64,000 bases of DNA from Temnothorax longispinosus. Taxonomy: Eukaryota > Arthropoda > Insecta > Hymenoptera > Formicidae. Each line of letters begins with the position of its first letter. The first letter of the stretch is position 1. Positions 22,667 through 52,072 of the stretch are shown here, piece by piece. Both the position numbers and the translations under genes were made by a program. The notes beneath the pieces were generated by a model, which was not told where the DNA came from, did not search any database, and saw nothing but the letters and a program-made list of their open reading frames with translations. The stretch covers positions 10,547,760-10,611,759 of the forward strand of contig NC_092365.1 of NCBI RefSeq assembly GCF_030848805.1, in the 5' to 3' direction.

Positions 22667-23194
22667 CTACGGGACGCTGAGCTCTGCTCTATGAGCTGAT
22701 GAGTTGATGATGTCCCGCAGCCTCTGAGATCTTTGCTCAGGGGAAGGCTGATGTGCGCTTATATCAACTATGTCAGACTCTATGGTCGCAGGGGCGGCGG
22801 CAGCTCTTGTCATCGCCGCGCCGCCCCTATCGCCCTCATCGATGCCAACCGCGTTTCGCGATTGCAGCTCTTGGCAGGAGACTCTAACCATCTCGCGATA
22901 AGCCTCTTGTCGACGCTTACCCTTGATAGCTTCGAGACTCCTATGAGGGAACTTATCATGCAGATGATGATTCATGAAGATAATTCCCGCTAAGGTGGCT
23001 GCAGTCTCAGCGCGAGCCATGAGCCTGACCTCCTCCACTGACCAACGTGCTTTCACGCGCTCGACTTCCACCGCGCTATTGGCCACCACTGGGTGGGCCT
23101 TTGTAACATGCTGACCTAGACCACGCATGGTCCGGAACTCCCTTGGACAAAACTCACAGCTAAATGCTTCTGTCCCTTCTGTGATATCGGACAT
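22667..23194 (-). pseudogene. R2 protein, N-terminal zinc finger and Myb-like domain
   Basis: A 175-residue frame begins MSDITEGTEAFSCEFCPREF. It holds one C2H2 finger (CEFC...H...H within residues 13-35) followed by a Myb-like helix region (RWSVEEVRLMARAE, then EAIKGKRR). R2 elements use these motifs to bind 28S sequences around the insertion site. Only one finger is visible, as in the single-finger R2 lineage. The frame ends at a TAG at 22667 after a frameshift relative to the RT part. About 184 bp of 5' leader precede it. Confidence 0.75.
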
Positions 23195-23378
23195 GGCTCT
23201 GCTTCTAGTACGCGACGGTCCAGCTACGACCCCGTCAGGTACCTACGCACAAATGGCACTATCGCTTGCGCATCTTGCACGCAGTACCCGGGCCATCCGA
23301 GAACCCGGGGGTTTTACATTCATACGTGGACTTTCCATTAATTTACTGCGTGTAGGAGCAAACGGATTAGAGTCATAG

Positions 23379-23469
<91 letters not shown>

Positions 23470-23494
23470 CGTCAACACCCGCGAGGGCCATCGC
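23379..23494 (-). rRNA. 28S rRNA fragment, 5' flank of R2
   Basis: On the - strand the sequence runs from about GCGATGGCCCTCGCGGGTGT through TTTCTGCCCAGTGCTCTGAA and AAACGGCGGGAGTAACTATG to CTCTCTTAA. This is the conserved 28S sequence immediately upstream of the R2 site. The final GG before the site is lost. Beyond 23494 the match stops in unrelated AT-rich DNA, so only about 116 bp of 28S are present here. Confidence 0.9.
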
Positions 23495-23693
23495 GTTTAT
23501 TAATTTAAAGTATATGTATGAAAAAAATCCTTTCTCATATAGGTACATTACTAGTTTTTTTCTATTTTCATCTTCACTCAAATTAAATAAATCGATGAAA
23601 TAATTTAAAACACGTTGCTTCCGCACATGCTCTTATTTACCTTTATTTTCGAAAATAATTGCGTGAATTTCGCGGCGACTTATACTTCTCGAA

Positions 23694-23894
23694 TACCGGT
23701 TGTACAATACGTCACAAACGATGGCAACTGCTAGTTGAAAAGTGTTAATTTTAATTGCCGATTACCAGTTACTGTTGTCAAAAAAATTAAGTTTGCCAAC
23801 TCTCTTTTGACAACCGCAGTTGACAAGCGCGACGTGGAAATAACACTTTTCAACTAGCAGTTGCTTTTGTTTGCAACGTATTGTAGAACCGGCT
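23694..23894. repeat. Palindromic MITE
   Basis: The ends TACCGGTTGTACAATACGT and ACGTATTGTAGAACCGGC are inverted copies. The inner arms GGCAACTGCTAGTTGAAAAG and CTTTTCAACTAGCAGTTGC also pair. It is non-coding. Confidence 0.6.
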
Positions 23895-24060
23895 TAAGAC
23901 AAAGAACTGTGGTACTAACTATAAGGCATTATTGAGCTGTTGACAAACCATACATACACAATTGACATAGGTACTGCGATAAATAAACAAATAACAATAA
24001 ATAAAGAAGACAAAGCTATTATCTATTGTCATTACTAATCTCATGAACTAGTAAAATATG

Positions 24061-24105
24061 CGGTGTGTCGCTTCGCGTATACTTGGCGCGAGACATTATT
24101 ATGTC
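24061..24105 (+). repeat. End fragment of the GAGACAT/ATGTCTC hairpin repeat
   Basis: GTATACTTGGCGCGAGACAT followed by a matching TGTCTCTTGAT end is shared with 7648-7928 and 62787-63075. Only the terminal part is present. Confidence 0.45.
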
Positions 24106-24518
24106 TCTTGATTCTACTACTAGGCGCCACCACATTGTGGTTTGATATTTTGCAAAGAGCAGCTATGAGTAGCTAAATCTTTTTATTTTCTATGCTTTAT
24201 AATCTTTGTTATGATATAAGAAAGAATGCGTCACTCTACGTCGCACTTTTTATATTGACAATTTTATTCATATTCATTCATAAAATTTTCACTGTTTAAA
24301 GAACATATTATAAATGTTAATAAACAGCATATTGCATTTTCGGTTACAATATATATTATACAGCATGACGTCATAGCTGTAAAATAGTATATGAACTGTG
24401 CGGCACGGCGCTCGTACGAGAACACTAACGTTCGTTTGCTGAACAAGGGCAATGGAGGGCTTTTAACGTAATTTTAATAGACTGATTAAGTTTAAATTTT
24501 AATTACAAATTCTTATAG

Positions 24519-42736
<18,218 letters not shown>

Positions 42737-43809
42737 CGAGCGATTTGAACATTGGAAAGAATATCAGCAACACGACGAATTTTTCATTTACAGCTTTAAA
42801 ATAGAGAAAAAATAATTAAATTAATTAATCTCACTGCAATTATTATATCACTTTTTTTTATAATATATCAAAGATAGGACGTATGCTTTTTCATTCACCG
42901 CAATTAAAGCATTATTTTGAAAGCTGCATAAGTATAATTTAGTGAATATCTATCATAGTAATGAATTTTGTACAAATATATTATTAAAAATACGAGAGTC
43001 AGTACAAAAGTAATGCTTCCTAACTTCTTTCTTTCGAATCTAGCAGCATAGAAAATGTTGTGTTTCACTGAGGGTGACAGTACATAAAACGTGGAAGACA
43101 AAATTAACTAGACTTTACTAGATTCTCATGGCCTGTTCCGTGCCGATAGTCCGCCCAAAATGATGACGGAAAATCGGAAACCCGTGGTTTTTCTAAATAA
43201 TTGCCGAAAAATGTTTGCAGTAACTATTAAATTTTGAACTCGACGTAGTTTTTATTGGTTTTTCTAACGGATAATTTTTTGGGTGTATTATTCGCGATAA
43301 TACAATAAAATCGTAAAGTTTGCAAGAATATCAACGTACGTTTTATTAAAAAAGAAAACTATAAAGGAATAAATAATACTGAGCCCTTTTACACAGAATT
43401 TATAATACATAATTTATAATACATAATATATAGAGTAATAGATCAGTTATTAATCGTGACAATCGATTCTACAAATTATCGAAACTAATATTTAAAAATA
43501 ACGGTTTTAAATGAGTCTGTAAAGAAATGATTGAATATTAGTAAAAATACAAGAGAAAACTTGAGATTTAATAGATTAATCATTTTCTGCATAAAAAAAG
43601 GAAGAATAAAACATGATCAAGTAGCGTTATCTTTTTTTCAACGAAAGTACAAAGAAAGCTAAACTCAATTATTTCTATTACAAAATGTACTTATCAGTTA
43701 CGAGATTTAACAAAGAAACCTGTAAATATATAAGTTTGAAAAATGTTTGCAGTAACTTCTAAAAATTACATCAAATAATTAGTATCAAAAGCTTTTTTTC
43801 TTCAGTTAA
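42737..43809. other. Convergent 3' region of OCRL
   Basis: No further coding sequence. It should contain the OCRL 3' UTR; an AATAAA-like signal occurs near 43304 (CAATAAAATC). Otherwise AT-rich. Confidence 0.4.
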
Positions 43810-43942
43810 TAGGTCTGTTCGTTTTCACTGCACTTCTGAACTAGTGCAATATAGTGCAATAAGTTAAAAAGAAACAAATATATTTTCTTTTATTCTAATT
43901 TATTGCACTAATTCAGAAGTGCAGCGAAAACGAACAGGCCTA
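43810..43942. repeat. Palindromic MITE between the two host genes
   Basis: Ends AGGTCTGTTCGTTTTC and GAAAACGAACAGGCCT pair, as do the inner TGCACTTCTGAACTAGTGCA segments. It lies between the convergent OCRL and importin-alpha 3' ends. Confidence 0.65.
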
Positions 43943-44266
43943 ATGTAACAATGAGATTTCACGTAAATATATCTAGAAACATTTAAAAGATGCGAGACTC
44001 AATTATCAAAACAAAATTATTGTGTTCAACACTTAATTATAATTTTATTCTTATAATACATATAAAAAGATAAGATCATTGTTTATAGTTGAATAGATTC
44101 GTGTTGCTTTTTCTTTTCTATTATTTTTTGTCACAAATATTGCTGACACTCGAATTTTTATTGTAGGCAGCCATCATTATGAACTATAACAAATTGATAA
44201 TCAAGTCTCATATTGATAAATTCTTTCATTCACAATTCTTCAATCCAAATTCAAAGACGTGCTCAT

Positions 44267-47200
44267 TCAAAAATTAAATTTATTTATCGGCGGATCTTCC
44301 GTCATATTAAATTCAATCTGTTCATCAGCATTCTCGTTAACTTTAGAAGTAGGAACCTCTTCTTCGTCCTAAAAAAAATTACTTTTTTTATTTGTTGAAA
44401 GAAGAATACGCAAGTATCTTTATTAAAATAATAATTTGATTATCATCGCTCAATTTAGTGCAGATAAAATAATTTTATTAAAATTATACATTTGTCTATA
44501 TCTGGGTAAAATATAAAACTGTCTACGAGAAAAATAGTTTTTCTATATAGTCAACTTTATGAACATAAAACAAATGTACAAACCTTTTGAGAAAAGTACG
44601 TATCAAGTATAGCCATAGATTTCTGATAAACTTGTTCATTCTGATGATGTTGAAGAGCTTCTATTTTATCTAATCCTCCAGCTTCTTCGATCATAATGGC
44701 AACTCTTTCTACTTGTCCTATTTTTTCTGCAGCATGTAAGATATTAGTTAGGCCATCTAAGACAACAATAATAACACCCCAGTCTTTTGTCTCCAATAAA
44801 TTACAAAAAGGTGGCAATACACCCGCTCCCACTAATTCAGTTAAATGTTGAATCGTTCCTCCCGTTGTTAAGTTAGTTACAGCCCATGCAGCTTCCTTTT
44901 GTGCCTTATAGTCTCCCTAAAATAAATGGATATATTTATCTACAAAATTCTCTATCAAAAAGTTTAAAAAAATCTTTGATTCTTGCGTGTATGCATAAAC
45001 AAACTTACAAACTGAAGTACTTCTATCAATGGTGGTAACAGACCAGCGTTTATCGCACTTTGGATTTGGTCTGTGTTACCAGCCATAATGTTACTGGTTG
45101 CCCAAGCAGCTTCCTTTACAATGTTGGCGCGATGATACCGCAACAAGGCACCAAGATGCGTCAATCCTCCCGCGAGAATCACAGCATCCGTTTGAGTATC
45201 GTCACCCGTTACTATGTTTCCAACTGTACGCAATGCTGGAGTAAGAATAGTTCCTTCCTGTGATGTCAGCAACTGTACAAGTTTTGGTATAATGCCAATT
45301 TCCAATACCGCTTGTATTTTATCGTTGGATCCATCGGTGAGATAAGAAAGTGCCCAGCAGGTATCAGCTAGAACAAATAGCTGCATAAAGTATCTCAGAT
45401 ACAAAACAAATTATGTAATATATAAAATAACGATAACCGATAAAACGTGAATGTTTCTTACCAAGCACATCTTGATCCGTATAACTAAACAGACGATTAA
45501 ATACTGGTAGAACAGGTCTGATCAATTCGAAGGGTGGAGGTGGATTCTTGTTTCGACATAAATTAGATAAGGTCCATACGATGTTGCGCATGAATGTTAT
45601 CTGCGTATTTCATTATTATCAGAAAACATTGGAATATTGTCTACTTATTAGAAAAAAGATGACGATATAATTTACAGATAAAGATATAATTTTCCAAATA
45701 CATTATTGTTACTCGCTCATGTTTGCTTTCTTAAAAGACGTAGTGCAATGAAAGTGTAAGCGTTTTCAACTAACAATAAGACGAACACAAATTCTGATGC
45801 TAACAAAGAACAAAAAGAGAGAAATTCAAGTCCAAAAAATATTTTATTTCAATATAAACATATCCCAAATAACTGATTCAATGAATGAGAAGAGTTATGA
45901 TCTCAAACTATTATCAAACGAAACAAAACATCAGGAACGAAATATGAGGAAATAGTTTGTTGAAAATATTTTTTAACTTTAATCACAACTCTCAAACAGG
46001 TAACGTATTTGAGGTTTTTGTTACATCGATGTTTATAATAAAGATCCTTTATATATAATGAATTACTCTGCATTTTCTCTATAATTTTATTTCTTTATGA
46101 ATAATTATTATTAATACTCTCCTGTACATTTACTAATTTACTAATAAGCCCAATTTGTCAATGCTGTTATATATCTTTAATACAGTATATAACTCTATTT
46201 TTAGTTTAGATATTTTTTAAATTACTTATAACTTAATTAAGAAAACAGACTGTTAAGAATATTACAATGCGTTTTAAACCAATATCGACATAGTTCGATA
46301 TCATCTTCATCTTCTTGCAACAAAGATAACGTAATATTGTAAAATTCTCATTTATTGCCAATATTAACAATTCAGCTATTGTTAAATGCAGTTGCTTTTA
46401 AAAATATTTTTGTCTAATTGCCATTTGGCTTGCAATAGGCATTTTAGATGAACGAACAAAACTATTATTTCCAAGTGTCAATACTGACAAGGTAAAAGCA
46501 AGCAAGACGAATGTAGTTAAAAAATTATCGATTTAGTTATGTGAATTTACTATTCTAACGAGACTGTGTTTCAAGACCGACAAATAATTGGCACACAGTT
46601 TGCTGAATGGAAAAATATATATAAATTCACACAAAAATATTATTAGGCAAAAAAATTTAGTTTGACCAAAAAAATGGCAAAAAAATTTCTCTATTTACCT
46701 GTGGTATTCAGACACTGATGAAGTTTCACTTATTATTGTAAACAAAAGATTTTTAAATACAAAGGTTAAATACAATGTCACTTACTGGGGTATCAGGTTT
46801 AATTAAATCCAGCAGAAGAGGTAGAGCATCATGTCCAAGAACAAGATCGCGTGCATATGGTCCGTCTCCGGCTATGTTTCCCAAGGCCCATACTGCTTGT
46901 TCGGCAACAACAGGCGACGCAGACTTAAGCATCTTCACTAATTTTGGTACCGCTCCATGTTTCACAACGTTCTGCGTTTGTTCAGACGTACCCGAAGCTA
47001 TGTTAGTCAATACCCATGCTACTTCAAATTGCAAAGGAATACTGGATAGAAATAATAAAATTATATCTTGTTAAAAAATAAAAAAATAAAAACGTAAATC
47101 AATCAATTATTTAATTGGTTTTTAAACGTACTTATGATCACTATCTAAGAGCTCAATACAGCGTGGTACTATGCCACCTTTTATCATATCATTTATAGGA

Positions 47201-47751
47201 GGGTTTTTTTCTCGACTTAATAATTTTCTACAGGTTTGAATCGCCAGTAATTGTGATGTTTCATCTGGCAAGTTTATGTGATTTACAATCTCATCTATAG
47301 AAAGAGCAGAAGTGGGCGAAAGAGCAGCTTTATCTCCTAAATTTGTTAGTTCTTGTGTATCTAAATTACGTCGTTTTGACAACTGATCATCTTTCTTAGC
47401 TTTTCGTAGTTCCACCGATAATGCGTTCCTTCTTATTCGTGCCTCCTAAGATACATATACATCAAATATGTAAAATGTTTCATATACATGTAGCAATCTA
47501 TATCAAATAATTGAAAAATCTTTATATAAGTTACACGGAAAATCAACACAAAAAGCATAAAAGACATCTAGATGCAAAATACTATTGTATCTCAAATATG
47601 AAATAAGATTAAAATAGAAATATTAATTATCGTAAATCCTTCATTTAAGTCATATAAATTAGAAAATAATTCGATTTACACTTACTTCGTGTTTATTATT
47701 AAATTTAAAATTTGCTATCCGTCCATGGCTGTGATCATCTCGAGAAGGCAT
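44267..47751 (-). CDS. KPNA2: Importin subunit alpha (KPNA2/Pendulin type), complete
   Basis: Seven exons on the - strand: 47751-47686, 47445-47132, 47041-46786, 45600-45462, 45367-45009, 44916-44584 and 44368-44267, giving 522 residues with consistent phases and GT-AG splices. The start [16 protein letters not shown] leads into a basic importin-beta-binding domain ([20 protein letters not shown]). Armadillo repeats follow with the usual Trp/Asn ladder ([55 protein letters not shown]). The end has an acidic DEEEVP segment and KFNF. It carries NLS cargo into the nucleus with importin beta. KKDDQ and LSREKNPPI favour the KPNA2/Pendulin clade over KPNA3/4. No lesions are seen. Confidence 0.95.
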
Positions 47752-48372
47752 TGTTTCAATGTTATACTTAAAATAGCTTTATGTACTCTCTCGGCTTATT
47801 TCGTCTATTGTAGGTTTCTCCTAAGTACTTAAAAAAGATTCAAATTAGATGTATATTGATAACGATCAGATAGAATATGTAAGAAATAAACTGCAAGAAA
47901 TATACAACTGAGAGAAATACAACTGAGAGATAAACGGATAGAATTCGTCTGTAGTTAACCTCTTCAAAATTCACATTTGCTTATTCGAAGAAAATTTGAA
48001 TATTATTATAATACGATTTAAGTATGAAAACGCGCTTAAATGTCGCTGTTTTAAAATTTATCTTCCATAACAGTTACACACACAAATAAGTATTAGATAT
48101 TTATAACAAAAATATAATCATGTCTGGAACGTTCCTTGTATGTACAGGTCTGTATTGGTATAAATCGGTCTCAAGCGTATCATCATTAATAATTACCTTA
48201 AGTCAGTGTAATAATTACCTCAAGCAGCTTCTCCAGCGTATACGTTTTTTCTTATCGGAGGATTCAAGTTACTTTTAAAAGTTTAAAAAAAAAAAGAAAA
48301 AAGCGTTACTGTTGCTGAAAACCTGATGGTTGCTGAAGTGCTGTTCATAGTGCTGTTTAGGCTGCACTAGGC
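47752..48372. other. Upstream region of importin alpha
   Basis: No coding sequence. The 5' UTR and promoter of the - strand gene should lie here, possibly with a non-coding first exon, but I cannot define a start site. Confidence 0.4.
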
Positions 48373-48683
48373 TGCATCCCTATGGAGAGAAAAATAGCGG
48401 AACGGAATTAAAACGGAATTACTCTGATTGGCTAATCTCCAGGTAGGGGCTCTCAAGATGAGATATTAAGGTGAAATTTTATGGGCAGTGAAAAGCACCA
48501 GCAGATTGTACTGATTGGCTGCAAAATAGAGAAGTTCTCGAGTTTCTAGAACTTATTTATTTTGTAGCCAATCAGTACGATCTGTTGCTGCTTTTCACTG
48601 ACCATGAAATTTCACCTTTAGCCAATCAAAGGAATTCCGTTTTAATTCCGTTCTGCTATTTCTTTCTCCATGGAGATGCACCC
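48373..48683. repeat. Palindromic MITE A upstream of importin alpha
   Basis: Ends TGCATCCCTATGGAGA and TCTCCATGGAGATGCA pair. Inner arms ACGGAATTAAAACGGAATT and GTACTGATTGGCTGCAAAAT and their inverses also pair. It contains ATTGGCT/AGCCAAT boxes. Confidence 0.65.
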
Positions 48684-48781
48684 TTGACGCAAACAAACCT
48701 TAAGCCCCTTGCACAAATGTCAGGCAACAGGCAAAAGGAACAAGGAATAGAAATCAGAAATCATGTATAAATGCAGAATAA

Positions 48782-48925
48782 GCGGGGAGCACACACTTCT
48801 GCACAACGCATAATGCGTAAGCATAAGAAAATTGATTGGTCTATTTCCTTATGCACATGTGTATGGACCAATCAATTTTCTTATGCTTACGCATTATGCG
48901 TTGTGCAGAAGTGTGTGCTCCCCGC
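48782..48925. repeat. Palindromic MITE, copy 2, with ATTGG/CCAAT core
   Basis: 144 bp, almost identical to 41165-41311 (one 3-bp difference). Flanked by TA on both sides. Confidence 0.85.
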
Positions 48926-48930
48926 TTAAA

Positions 48931-49088
48931 AGCCCATTCTACAATAGCCGTAAAGTATGCGTTAAGACGTAAGCAGTAAGCTATTGACCAATGGGATTTT
49001 TACAATCCAAGAATGATCGATTGTAGTTGGTCAATTTTTACTGCTTAACGTCTTAAAACATACTTTTACGGCTATTGTAGAATGGGCT
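48931..49088. repeat. Palindromic MITE C
   Basis: Ends AGCCCATTCTACAATAGCCG and inverse. The centre includes TATTGACCAATGGG and TAGTTGGTCAA. It abuts MITE copy 2 within a few bases. Confidence 0.75.
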
Positions 49089-49098
49089 TAAGGTCTAT

Positions 49099-49217
49099 CC
49101 AGACAAACTTGCATAAGTGCATAACCATATGCATAAAGAAACGGATTGGTCTATTTCCTTATGCACATGCATATGGACCAATCAAATCTCTTATGCATTC
49201 GTATGTATTTGACCGGA
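49099..49217. repeat. Palindromic MITE D
   Basis: Diverged ends TCCAGACAAACTTGCATAAG and inverse (…ATGCATTCGTATGTATTTGA). The core GGATTGGTCTATTTCCTTAT with GGACCAATC is shared with the 41165/48782 family. It overlaps the left inverted repeat of the GAPVD1 structure. Confidence 0.6.
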
Positions 49218-49545
49218 AATAAATGTCCGGGAAAGAATCTATCATATGAAATCGTTTGTATTTCGTATGAAGACTTTTGAAGTGCAATTGAAAAGGTTTG
49301 TGAGTCATTCGTTTAATTGTAATTAATTAATTATTTTTACACCATGCATTTAGCCGAAATAGATAAATTAATAAAAGTTTTTATACGGAATCGTTTGTAT
49401 TTTCTATGAAGAGTTATGAAGTGTGATTAAAAAGGTTTGTGAGTCACCCAGATAATTTTAATTAAATATTTATAAACTCGGTAATTAGCCGAAATATAGA
49501 TTTTTAGTTATTCATGTTAAAAGAAGAAGGCGCTAGTGTTCCCGA
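49197..49545. repeat. Left long inverted repeat around the GAPVD1 fragment
   Basis: About 350 bp from ATTCGTATGTATTTGACCGG to GGCGCTAGTGTTCCCGA. It is the reverse complement of 53118-53473 with only scattered differences. Inside each repeat two roughly 150-bp subunits share CGTTTGTATTT and AAGGTTTGTGAGTCA. Confidence 0.85.
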
Positions 49546-49570
49546 ACACGGTCTTACATACAGGTCTGTG

Positions 49571-49685
49571 CGGGGATTCTCTAACTCCTTAACGACAGTT
49601 TCGGTATCGTTGCGCAGGTATTATATATTATAAAAAAGCTGCGCAACGATACCGAAACTGTCGTTAAGGAGTTAGAGAATCCCCG
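49571..49685. repeat. Palindromic MITE (CGGGGATTCTCTAACTCC ends)
   Basis: Nearly perfect inverted arms of about 50 bp. The centre GCGCAGGTATTATATATTAT is shared with 31328-31467. Confidence 0.8.
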
Positions 49686-49853
49686 TACTGGAGACTACCG
49701 CTAATTCCAGTGGTGGGGGTAGGTCGCTTAGTGAAATTGTTTTTAAGTCATCTAATAGCCACTAGAGTCGTTGCGATCGATGTTCGCGCGGTGGCAAGGG
49801 ACGCCGGAGGCCGGGGGGGGATATCTGTCATATGAAATTTGGCGGAGTGGTTT

Positions 49854-49914
49854 TGTGACAACTTCGTAGTCTCGACATTATGGGTTCGAATCTCCGTGCC
49901 CTTAATTTTTTTTT
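49854..49914 (+). tRNA. tRNA-like sequence with A and B boxes
   Basis: TGGCGGAGTGG fits the A box consensus of Ser/Leu-type tRNAs, and GGTTCGAATCTCC fits the B box. A CCGTGCC 3' acceptor-like end is followed by a T12 run. The 5' acceptor does not pair fully. It is likely a SINE head or degenerate tRNA. Confidence 0.35.
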
Positions 49915-50452
49915 TTAATTCTTTCACAATAATAATGTGATAAATAATAATGCTTTAAATAATTAAAGACTACAAATTATTAAAATATGTATAAATATAA
50001 ATATAAATAAAAATAAATATATAAAAATAAATATAAATATAAAATAAATACGTTTTTATTCTAAAAATTAAGAACAAATAAAAATATTTTTATATGTTTA
50101 TTTTTATCCTTTTTTTTTATTTTTGTGGGTATTCCAGGTTGTCAATTCAAGGTAAGTATAACGAATAAAAATCAACTCTTTTATTTTATCTTTTTTTATT
50201 TTATTTTTAAAATTCTTGCAGGTATTTCAGTTTTTAAAATCAAGTACATACGAGAGAAAATATAAATCAATCCTTCAATTTTTGCCATTTTATTTTATTT
50301 TTTACAGGTATTCCAAAGTTGAAATGGACAGTGTTTGGCTGCATGCAAGAAAGTATTGCAAAGTAAGAAAGATGATATTATTGAGTAAGAAGGATATTAT
50401 TGAGTTAGGGTCAAAGCACGTAATATTGCGTAGCGATATATGACTGTCATAT

Positions 50453-50515
50453 AATTGACTAATGAATAAGGTGCTTACGTTTCGCTTACGTAAGCACCTT
50501 ATTCATTAGTCAATT
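50453..50515. repeat. Short perfect hairpin
   Basis: AATTGACTAATGAATAAGGTGCTTACG and its inverse are separated by a few bases. Followed at about 50695-50850 by an (ATT)n/(TAT)n microsatellite. Confidence 0.7.
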
Positions 50516-50952
50516 TGGATAATTTTTTTTTTCTTCGATGTAACTCTCGATGAAGTACTTGATTCTTACACCTTCACGTTTCCCTGTAAAGAACATGCAT
50601 CTGAAATCCTGTCCTATGCAATAGTTTACTATATACGACTAAGAATGAGGCAAAACGCTCACCAGGAAAATTTAAAACTGAAAAAAAAATTTGTTGTTAA
50701 GCTTATTATTATAATATTATAATTATAATATTATTATTATAATAATATTATTATAATATTATTATATATTATTATAATTATTATATTATTATATTATATT
50801 ATTATTATAATATTATTATTATAAGCTTATTATTATTATTATTATTATTATTTTGTTGTTAAGCTTATTATTTGTTGTTAAGCTTATTTGTTGAAGCTGA
50901 GCTAAGTCTTAGTTAGCTAAGTCTAACTAGCTCATCTTCATGAAACTTTACG

Positions 50953-52072
50953 TTGCGTGCGTCTATTTATGACGATGGATGTAGAAAGCTCTTCAAATCA
51001 CTTCGAGAGGATTATCAAAAGCGATCTCCTTATATCGCATATTTAATCAGATGTCGTCAGGGATTGCTGTCGACATTAGCTCACTTAGATAGGTACTGTT
51101 TATATATAAATATCATCTTTGTATGTAATGTATAAGTAAATGTAAGATGTTTAAATGTAAGATGTTAACCGTTTAATAATAATATTTTTCAGATTATGCG
51201 TGCGAGTTAAGTGCGATCGGGATGCTATCAATAATCATCTTGTATCCGTTTGTGTGAGGGTATTTTTGGAAAAAAAGAAGGCTTTCCTCCTGCGTTTCTG
51301 CGAAGAGTTTAAAAAGCTTACGCTAGCTGACGAGAAACAGGATCTCGTGGATAATTTTCTAGGGAAGGTCCACGTGGAAATGGACAACGATCCGATTTGG
51401 CAATGTACATGAATATAATTATTTATCTCGCAATTGATCTTAGCGGAGTGCTCAGAGACGTCTGAACTTACTTCTTACTTTCAGCGGCAAGCGCCAACCA
51501 GTTAGATTTGGCGAGAGTCGTGGTGGAAAGAACCGTCATGGCACGGGTATACCACAATGCGCTCTATCTAAATGAAGATGGAGATGTATATAGGGACCAG
51601 CTTTTTCACGGTCATATCAATAAGTTGGCAAAAGTCGTAACTTCAAATCACAGGGACCTACGCATTTCAAAAGTTTATCATTACGAATGCCCCTGGTCAT
51701 GGGCGCAGGCTGAATTGGCTATGATATCGGCGTATAAGACTCCTAGGGATAAGTTGCAGTGTGTATTTTGTTGCGCGACTACCATCATGAATCTCTTCTC
51801 CATGGCATCGGAAAGAGGCATACCTGCTGCCGACGATCTGACTCCCGTGCTGGTCTACAGGTATGTCATAATCAAGGTATGCGATTGAAAAGAAAATTGT
51901 GATTTTAGCAAGAAGAGTGATTGTTAACGTGTGCTTAATTTCAGACTAATCCGCCGTCGTTGTATCGACTGTTCAATATGTAGACAGCTTTTACGGGAAT
52001 CGATTGGAGGGAGAAGAACAATATTGGTGGACGCAGTTCTGCGCCGCGATCGAGTTAAAACAATGGATTAAC
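50953..52072 (+). pseudogene. GAPVD1: GAPVD1/RME-6 C-terminal (VPS9) gene fragment
   Basis: Four exon-like blocks (to 51092, 51193-51404, 51485-51876, 51945-52072) keep GT-AG introns in correct phase. They encode YIAYLIRCRQGLLSTLAHLD, LTLADEKQDLVDNFLG, ASANQLDLARVVVERTV, ISAYKTPRDKLQCVF, ADDLTPVLVY and, after a frameshift, VQYVDSFYGNRLEGEEQYWW. This is the C-terminus of GAPVD1 (Gapex-5/RME-6), whose VPS9 domain activates Rab5. A one-base loss near 51963 and another indel near 52055 break the last exon. There is a six-base insertion (RY) near 51862, and the first block runs into an in-frame TGA (50941) without a good acceptor. The rest of the gene is absent. The introns show a DNA-level copy rather than a retrocopy. 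Confidence 0.8.

Larger units (their letters stand above)
19768..23378 (-). mobile_element. R2: R2 non-LTR retrotransposon with both 28S junctions
   Basis: A 3.6-kb element on the - strand sits exactly at the R2 site of 28S rDNA: CTCTCTTAA on the 5' side and TAGCC on the 3' side. R2 is a site-specific retrotransposon that nicks 28S and primes reverse transcription there. Its single protein has N-terminal DNA-binding motifs, a reverse transcriptase and a C-terminal restriction-like endonuclease; all are recognisable here. The 3' end is A-rich (AAACAAAACAAA). The 5' junction repeats TAACTATGACTCT from the 28S flank. One frameshift near 22670, a stop near 22599 and a one-base homopolymer shift at 21331-21340 interrupt the frame. 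The 28S flanks are short, so this copy is not in a normal rDNA unit. Confidence 0.88.
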
